Source: Gemmatimonadota bacterium (lineage in GTDB: Bacteria > Gemmatimonadota > Gemmatimonadetes > Gemmatimonadales > Gemmatimonadaceae). Taken from it: a stretch of DNA of 5,630 bases. This document shows, one piece after another, positions 1 to 4,127 of this stretch; the stretch's first letter is position 1; each line of letters begins with the position of its first letter. Position numbers and translations under genes: made by a program. The notes below the pieces were generated by a model. That model searched no databases and was not told the origin of the DNA. It was given only the letters and a program-made list of their open reading frames with translations. The stretch is taken from contig JAEUJK010000760.1 of assembly GCA_016794735.1 (NCBI GenBank), positions 1-5,630 of the forward strand. The letters are read 5' to 3'.

Positions 1-425
1 AGGACGTCGTGGGCGAGGGGATCTTCGCCGAGGACCACGAGCAGATGGTGATGGTGCGCGACATCGAGCTGTACTCGATGTGCGAGCACCACATGCTGCC
101 GTTCTTTGGGAAGGCGCACATTGCCTACATCCCCAACGGGCGCATCGTCGGGCTCTCCAAGCTGCCGCGCATCGTGGACATGTTTGCGCGCCGGCTGCAG
201 GTGCAGGAACGCCTGACGGGCGAGATTGCCCAGGCCATCCAGCAGGTGCTGCAGCCGCGTGGGGTGGGCGTGGTGATCGAGGCCTACCACCTGTGCATGA
301 TGATGCGCGGCGTGGAGAAGCAGAACTCCAAGACGATCACCTCGTCCCTGCTCGGGAACTTCCGCGATGACGCAATGACGCGCGACGAGTTCCTGCGCCT
401 CGCGCACGGGCCGGGCCCGCGGTGA
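1..425 (+). CDS. folE: GTP cyclohydrolase I, C-terminal part (5' end outside window)
   Basis: This enzyme converts GTP to 7,8-dihydroneopterin triphosphate plus formate, the first step of folate and pterin synthesis, in the cytoplasm as a homodecamer. The frame is open from base 3 to the TGA at 423-425, giving about 140 residues. The family is usually 180-220 residues, so some 50-70 N-terminal residues lie upstream. The signature MCEHHMLPFFGK is visible: its Cys (81-83) and second His (90-92) match E. coli zinc ligands C110 and H113, and its first His (87-89) matches catalytic H112. The later YHLCMMMRG carries the equivalents of H179 (288-290) and the third zinc ligand C181 (294-296). GLSK, RLQVQERLT and a TRDEFL-type C-terminus also match the family, and all visible catalytic residues are intact. 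This is the zinc-dependent FolE (type IA), not FolE2. Its stop overlaps the next start, so it is the first visible gene of an operon. The identification is secure. Confidence 0.96.
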   Translation, partial: DVVGEGIFAEDHEQMVMVRDIELYSMCEHHMLPFFGKAHIAYIPNGRIVGLSKLPRIVDMFARRLQVQERLTGEIAQAIQQVLQPRGVGVVIEAYHLCMMMRGVEKQNSKTITSSLLGNFRDDAMTRDEFLRLAHGPGPR

Positions 426-1129
426 CACTCGCCGGGCGCGTCGCGCTGGTCACCGGGGCGTCGCGGGGGATCGGCGCGGCGATCGCGTCGTCCCTGGCGT
501 CTGCCTGCGCGACCGTGTGGCTCGTCGCCCGGTCCCGCGAGGCCCTCGACCAGGTCGCGGCCGCACTGCCGCGCGCGATCCCGTTCGTGGCGGACCTCGC
601 CGATGCCTCCGCCGTGGACACGCTCGCGCAGGCCGTGATGCGCGACCACGGCACGCCGGACATCGTGGTCCTCAATGCGGGGGCGTTTGACCTGGGGGCC
701 GTTGGCGCCCTGGCGTTAGGCGCCGTTGACCGGATGATCGACCTGAACGTGCGCGCGCCGTACCACCTCCTGCACCATGTCGTGCCCGCGATGCGGGCCC
801 GGGGGACGGGGCACGTGGTGACGGTGGGGTCCGTGGCCGACCACGTGGCCTTTCCCGAGAACGGGGCGTACGCCCTCACCAAGTACGGGACGCGCGGGCT
901 GCACGAGGTCGTACGCGCGGAGCTGCGCGGCACGGGAGTGCGCGCAACCCTCGTGTCTCCCGGGCCGGTCGACACCACGATCTGGGACCCCCTGCATCCC
1001 GAGGCACGCCCCGGCTTCCCGACCCGGGACGCGATGTTGCGCCCGGCAGACGTGGCGGAGGCCGTGGCCTGGGCGGTCACCCGTCCCGCGCACGTCAACG
1101 TGGACGAGGTGCGGCTGGGTTATCGTTAG
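422..1129 (+). CDS. Short-chain dehydrogenase/reductase (SDR), probably NADPH-dependent
   Basis: This 235-residue classical SDR, of normal family length, should be a soluble one-domain Rossmann oxidoreductase. The cofactor motif TGASRGIG is at residues 11-18. Arg37 after the second strand (LVARS) favours NADP(H) over NAD(H). NAG is at 85-87, and the catalytic tetrad can be read as Asn109, Ser137, Tyr150 and Lys154 (YALTK). SPGPVDT at 179-185 fits the post-catalytic loop. The GTG start at 422 gives a canonical SDR N-terminus and shares GTGA with the folE stop, implying translational coupling. The substrate cannot be read from the sequence. Adjacency to folE makes a pterin substrate possible, since sepiapterin reductase and FolM-type dihydromonapterin reductase are SDRs. 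However, the typical FolM cofactor motif variant is not seen, and generic SDRs of this type also act on 3-oxoacyl or sugar substrates. A TTA leucine codon at 716-718, the only one I see in any gene here, lies inside a CGTTAGGC octamer. Family assignment is firm; specific function is open. Confidence 0.93.
   Translation: MTLAGRVALVTGASRGIGAAIASSLASACATVWLVARSREALDQVAAALPRAIPFVADLADASAVDTLAQAVMRDHGTPDIVVLNAGAFDLGAVGALALGAVDRMIDLNVRAPYHLLHHVVPAMRARGTGHVVTVGSVADHVAFPENGAYALTKYGTRGLHEVVRAELRGTGVRATLVSPGPVDTTIWDPLHPEARPGFPTRDAMLRPADVAEAVAWAVTRPAHVNVDEVRLGYR
714..721 (+). repeat. CGTTAGGC octamer, copy 1 (inside the SDR gene)
   Basis: This is one of three copies of the same octamer, counted over both strands, within 1.1 kb. 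Here it sits in the wider near-palindromic context GGCGTTAGGCGCC (712-724) and forces a rare TTA leucine codon in the reductase gene. It may be an over-represented genomic word or chance. Confidence 0.4.
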
Positions 1130-1131
1130 GC
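1124..1131 (+). repeat. CGTTAGGC octamer, copy 2 (at the SDR stop codon)
   Basis: The octamer spans the final Arg codon CGT, the TAG stop and the next two bases of the reductase gene, just before the following gene. The same CGT-TAG-GC arrangement ends the VWA gene. Confidence 0.4.
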
Positions 1132-1134
1132 CGC

Positions 1135-1758
1135 ATGTTCATCGAACTGGTCGACACCCTGCGCTGCCCCGCCCCCCACGAGGACTCGTGGCTGGTGGCG
1201 ACGGTCGATCGCTATCACGGTCGCTACATCGCCGAGGGCGCCCTCGGTTGCCCCATCTGTCGCGCACAATATCCGGTGCGTTCCGGCGCGGTGCACTTTG
1301 GCGATGTCGTCGCCTCGCACGGGCATGCGACGCCGGTGGGCGAGGATGACGTCGAACGGGCGCAGGCGCTGCTCGGCCTCGCGGAACCCGGCGGGCGCGT
1401 GGTCCTGGCCGGTGCGGCGGCGGTGCTCGTGCATGCCCTCGAGGAGGCGAGCGGAACGGCGATGCTCCTCGTGAACCCGCGCGGTGTGGAGGCGACGCCC
1501 GGCCTCTCCGTCTTGTGGTGTCGGGACCTGGTGCCGCTCGCGCCGGCCTCGCTGCGTGGTGTGATCGTCGGGGACGACGTCTCGAGCGCCCTCTTGCCGT
1601 CGTTGGTCCGCGCCCTCGCCCCGCGTGGGCGCCTGGTGGCTCCCGCGGTCACGCCAGTCCCCATGGATGTCCGCGAACTGGCGCGCGACGATCGTGAGTG
1701 GGTGGCCGAACGGACCGGCTCCAGCACCTCGGCGCCCGTGGGCCTGCGCCGGCGGTAG
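1135..1758 (+). CDS. Trm112-like zinc-ribbon protein with degenerate methyltransferase-like region
   Basis: This is a 207-residue, probably cytoplasmic protein starting 5 bases after the reductase stop. Residues 1-55 resemble Trm112/YcaR-like zinc ribbons: an LRCP strand with Cys11, then GCPIC with Cys39 and Cys42, followed by the typical YPVRSGAVHF tail. The usual first CPxC knuckle is CPAPH here, so His15 may be the fourth ligand (inference). Residues about 71-170 have the rhythm of a class I methyltransferase fold: a helix ending GLAEPGG, a strand RVVLAG, an acidic IVGDD near 144-148 corresponding to motif IV, and LVRALAPRGRLVAP at 157-170 like a post-motif segment. The glycine-rich SAM-binding loop is absent, since RVVLAGAAAVLVHAL lacks the GxGxG pattern, so catalytic activity is doubtful. 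The C-terminal 25 residues look disordered. No strong ribosome site precedes the ATG; coupling to the upstream gene is likely. Gene reality is well supported by frame, codon bias and operon position, but its role is unknown. Confidence 0.82.
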   Translation: MFIELVDTLRCPAPHEDSWLVATVDRYHGRYIAEGALGCPICRAQYPVRSGAVHFGDVVASHGHATPVGEDDVERAQALLGLAEPGGRVVLAGAAAVLVHALEEASGTAMLLVNPRGVEATPGLSVLWCRDLVPLAPASLRGVIVGDDVSSALLPSLVRALAPRGRLVAPAVTPVPMDVRELARDDREWVAERTGSSTSAPVGLRRR

Positions 1759-1761
1759 GGC

Positions 1762-1783
1762 GTGGGCGGCGACGGCCGCCCAC
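1762..1783. terminator. GC hairpin between convergent genes, possible bidirectional terminator
   Basis: A perfect 9-bp stem, GTGGGCGGC (1762-1770) with GCCGCCCAC (1775-1783), closes a GACG tetraloop. It lies in the 38-base gap between two convergent stops (1758 on +, 1797 on -). No T-tract follows on either strand, so it is not a textbook intrinsic terminator. Position and symmetry suit transcript end formation from both sides. Confidence 0.55.
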
Positions 1784-1794
1784 ACCCCCAACGT

Positions 1795-1802
1795 GCCTAA
1801 CG
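1795..1802 (-). repeat. CGTTAGGC octamer, copy 3 (at the VWA gene stop codon)
   Basis: Read on the - strand, the octamer contains the last Arg codon CGT and the TAG stop of the VWA gene plus GC. It is therefore placed exactly as in the reductase gene end at 1124-1131. Confidence 0.4.
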
Positions 1803-3701
1803 CCTCACGTCTGGTGCGGCCACTCCCCTGGTGAGGGCTCCCCAGGCGCGGGCCATCTCGATGAACTCCCGACGGTACCCATGCGGATCGTCGCCGCGGG
1901 CCGACTCCGCACGCTCCAGGACCGCCTCCAACGAGGCGCTGCCCCGGTGCTTCGAGTCGCGGACCACCATCGCGAACTCCGCGACGGCAGAGGCGAAGGC
2001 AAAGTCGCCACGCAGGGAAACCGGCTGGTCGAGTACGACCGTGCGCAACTCACGGCTCGTGCTGCCGTCGCGATCCTTGAAGCGCATCTTCACCTGCAGC
2101 AACTCGCCGCCGTGATGGATACTCGTCAGGCGATCCCCCTGGTAACGCAGCGGGTCCACGGGGCGCGACGGGTCGATGGCCGCGCTGCGCGGGACGATTT
2201 CGTAGAAGGCCGTCACCGTGTGGCCGGCTCCCATGTCCCCTGCGTCCTTGGCGTCGTCGCGGAAGTCCTCGTCGTTCAGCAGCCGGTTTTCGTACCCCAG
2301 CAATCGCCAGCTCGCGACGGTGGCCGGGTTGAACTCCACCTGCAGCTTGACGTCCTTCGCGACGGTGAGGAGGGTCGCTCCCATCTCCTGCACGAGCACC
2401 TTGCGGGCCTCGAGCGGCGAGTCGATGTAGGCGTAGTTCCCGTTCCCCTTGTCGGCCAGCGTCTCGAGCTTGCTGTCCTTGAGGTTGCCCATGCCAAAGC
2501 CGAGGACCGTCAGGAAGGTGCCCTCTGCGCGTCGCGCCTCGATGAGCCGCTCCATCTCGGCGTCGCTCGACGCGCCGACGTTGAAGTCCCCGTCCGTGGC
2601 GAGGATCACGCGGTTGTTGCCGCCGCGAATGAAGTGATCGCGGGCCACCTGGTACGCGAGGGTGATCCCGGCGCCGCCAGCCGTTGAACCACCGGCCTCC
2701 AGCCCCTCGATCGCGGCGCGGATCTCCGCCTTCCGCGATCCTGGCGTGGACGGAAGCACCAGCCCGGCAGCCCCCGCGTAGACCACGATCGCGACCCGGT
2801 CCTGCTCACGCAGCTGGTCCACCAGCATCAGGTACGCCTGCTTGAGCAGCGGCAGCTTGAGCGGGTCCTGCATCGAGCCGGAGACGTCGATCAGGAAGAC
2901 GAGGTTGCTCGGGGGGATCCTCCTCGTGTCCACCTCCTTCGCCTTGACTGCCACGCGCACCAGGCGGTGCTGCGGGGCCCACGGCGCCACGGCCACGTCT
3001 GCCGTGAACCGCACGGGATCCCGCGAATCGGCGGCCGGGGCATCGTAGGCGTACGGGAAGTAGTTCACCAGCTCCTCGAGGCGGACGGCATCGACGGGCG
3101 GGAGCTGGCCCGAGCGCACCATGCGACGGAGGTTCGTGTACGACGCGCGATCGACGTCGACCCCAAAGGTCGACAGCGGCACGTCGCTCGCGGAGCGGAA
3201 CGCGTTCTCCGCGATCGACGCATAGGCCTCGGTGTTGTGGGTGCGGTCGGGGGCCCTCACCGGCGCCGGCGCATGTGCCGCCCCGCCGACAACCGCGGTG
3301 GAGGCACCGAGCCTGACCCGTGTCGACGCAGCTGCCTGGCCCGTGACGACGACTTCGTGCAGCGACACCACGGCCGGTTGCATGACCATCCGGAGTCCAG
3401 CGCTGTCACCGGTGATGACCAGGGAAATCGTGGATGGCTGGTATCCGATGGCGCGCGCCTCGAGCACGACGGCTTTCCCGCGCAATGCCTCGGGCACGGT
3501 GAGCGCCCACGCGCCGGCTGCATCGGAAATCGCGCCTCCGGGCTGGCCACGAATGCCAATGCGGGCCTGTGCCAGCGGGGTTCCGGCGGCGGCGACGATG
3601 GTGCCAGAGAGTCGCGGTGGTGCCACCGTGCGCGGCGGCGCGACGGCAACGGGGACGATCAGGGCGACACCCAGCAGCGAGCGAACAAGGGAACGGGTCA
3701 T
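1797..3701 (-). CDS. Exported YfbK-type von Willebrand factor A protein with carboxypeptidase-regulatory-like N-terminal domain
   Basis: This is a 634-residue protein. An upstream ATG at 3752 would add 17 residues, but AGGAG six bases before the ATG at 3701 and the signal peptide directly after it (Arg3, hydrophobic core 9-20, AVA near 19-21) favour this start. Residues about 31-112 resemble a carboxypeptidase regulatory-like beta-sandwich, followed by HEVVVTG (115-121), a phrase common before TonB-dependent receptor plugs. A low-complexity Ala/Pro linker leads to the YfbK module. Its VWA N-terminal extension is at about 159-262 (PLSTFGVDVDRASY, LEELVNYFPY). The VWA domain spans about 268-440, with metal-site residues D272, S274 and S276 (DVSGS), T340 and D370 (TDGDFN). 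A DUF3520-like C-terminal region at about 445-625 includes AEFAMVVRDS and DDPHGYRREF. The metal site is complete, so divalent-cation-dependent protein binding in the periplasm or at the cell surface is expected. No enzymatic role is known for the family. No lipobox cysteine or C-terminal anchor is seen. Its divergent neighbour is also exported. Confidence 0.93.
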   Translation of the reverse strand: MTRSLVRSLLGVALIVPVAVAPPRTVAPPRLSGTIVAAAGTPLAQARIGIRGQPGGAISDAAGAWALTVPEALRGKAVVLEARAIGYQPSTISLVITGDSAGLRMVMQPAVVSLHEVVVTGQAAASTRVRLGASTAVVGGAAHAPAPVRAPDRTHNTEAYASIAENAFRSASDVPLSTFGVDVDRASYTNLRRMVRSGQLPPVDAVRLEELVNYFPYAYDAPAADSRDPVRFTADVAVAPWAPQHRLVRVAVKAKEVDTRRIPPSNLVFLIDVSGSMQDPLKLPLLKQAYLMLVDQLREQDRVAIVVYAGAAGLVLPSTPGSRKAEIRAAIEGLEAGGSTAGGAGITLAYQVARDHFIRGGNNRVILATDGDFNVGASSDAEMERLIEARRAEGTFLTVLGFGMGNLKDSKLETLADKGNGNYAYIDSPLEARKVLVQEMGATLLTVAKDVKLQVEFNPATVASWRLLGYENRLLNDEDFRDDAKDAGDMGAGHTVTAFYEIVPRSAAIDPSRPVDPLRYQGDRLTSIHHGGELLQVKMRFKDRDGSTSRELRTVVLDQPVSLRGDFAFASAVAEFAMVVRDSKHRGSASLEAVLERAESARGDDPHGYRREFIEMARAWGALTRGVAAPDVRR

Positions 3702-3707
3702 GGACAA

Positions 3708-3712
3708 CTCCT
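3708..3712 (-). promoter_or_regulatory. Ribosome binding site AGGAG that sets the VWA gene start
   Basis: On the - strand AGGAG lies six bases upstream of the ATG at 3701. It lies inside the longer reading frame that would start at 3752, which argues against that longer start. Confidence 0.8.
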
Positions 3713-3728
3713 GTGTATGGGGGAGACG

Positions 3729-3758
3729 TCGCGGTTGGGCGGAATTGCACAACCGCGA
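3729..3758. promoter_or_regulatory. 9-bp inverted repeat upstream of the VWA gene, possible operator or leader hairpin
   Basis: TCGCGGTTG (3729-3737) is perfectly complementary to CAACCGCGA (3750-3758) across a 12-base spacer. It lies 28-57 bases upstream of the VWA start codon. As DNA it would suit a dimeric repressor or activator; as RNA it could form a hairpin ahead of the ribosome site. No known regulator consensus is recognised. Confidence 0.45.
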
Positions 3759-3941
3759 TAAACACAGAGTTCAGCCCGTCGCCGTCCGTCAGCGCCTGGG
3801 GGGATGCGCGGCTCTACACGCGTCAGATGGCGGGCGTTCCCGCGCAGGGATGAGCCGCAACGACTCGTCCCGAAGGGGCGCGCGAACCACGGTGTCCGGG
3901 GGACGGCGGGACGACGGAGCGGCCAGGGAATGCCCTGCGGC

Positions 3942-3971
3942 TTGGCGCAACGCGCGCCTCACCTGTAGCGT
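3942..3971 (+). promoter_or_regulatory. Weak candidate sigma-70-like promoter for the LVIVD gene
   Basis: TTGGCG (3942-3947; 4 of 6 bases match TTGACA) is followed after 18 bases by TAGCGT (3966-3971; 3 of 6 match TATAAT). It would give a leader of about 150 bases before the ATG at 4128. The match is weak and could be chance in this GC-rich DNA. Confidence 0.25.
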
Positions 3972-4114
3972 ATCGTTCTCGTCCTGTCCCACCTGCTCCT
4001 CGACTACCATCGCCGTGCGCTCGTCGACCATCGCTGCACTCGCCGTTGTCGTACTCGCGGCGGTCTTCGATGGCGCGGCACCCGTCGGCGCCCGGTAGTC
4101 CGTCCCTCGTCCCT

Positions 4115-4118
4115 GGAG
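4115..4118 (+). promoter_or_regulatory. Ribosome binding site GGAG for the LVIVD gene
   Basis: GGAG sits nine bases before the ATG at 4128. The ATG opens a clean signal peptide, so this start is preferred. Confidence 0.6.
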
Positions 4119-4127
4119 TCCCCCAGA

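Larger units (their letters stand above)
3702..4127. other. Divergent intergenic region between VWA and LVIVD genes
   Basis: These 426 bases between two oppositely directed starts must carry the promoters of both exported-protein genes. I see an inverted repeat at 3729-3758, a weak promoter-like pair at 3942-3971, a small CAGGG-AATG-CCCTG dyad at 3924-3937 and a pyrimidine-rich stretch at about 3972-4005. An 80-codon - strand frame (3789-4031) and a 27-codon + strand frame (4015-4098) are open, but neither has a good ribosome site. I do not call either as a gene. No tRNA, riboswitch or mobile-element remnant is recognisable. Confidence 0.7.

Noticed and set aside
337..1098. 253-codon - strand frame opposite folE and the SDR
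   Set aside because: It is Arg/Ala/Thr/Ser-rich, without motifs, and opposite two motif-verified genes.
1698..2687. 329-codon + strand frame antisense to the VWA gene
   Set aside because: It overlaps both the zinc-ribbon gene and the well-supported VWA gene, shows no family motif and has shadow-like composition.
3702..3752. Longer 651-residue start for the VWA protein
   Set aside because: The added 17 residues precede a clean signal peptide and cover the AGGAG ribosome site that serves the start at 3701.
3924..3937. CAGGG-AATG-CCCTG dyad as an operator or terminator
   Set aside because: The arms are only 5 bp with no T-tract and no link to a gene end; such dyads are expected by chance in GC-rich DNA.
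3789..4031. 80-codon - strand frame in the divergent intergenic region
   Set aside because: Its G/C content at third positions (about 77%) is below what the clear genes appear to have. The second half is Pro/Arg-rich, no good ribosome site precedes the ATG, and no family is recognised. The first 27 codons look somewhat coding, so this is rejected with caution.
3232..4098. 288-codon + strand frame across the VWA gene start and the intergenic region
   Set aside because: Most of it is antisense to the VWA N-terminus and the protein has no coherent domain; only its last 27 codons are mentioned separately as a weak observation.
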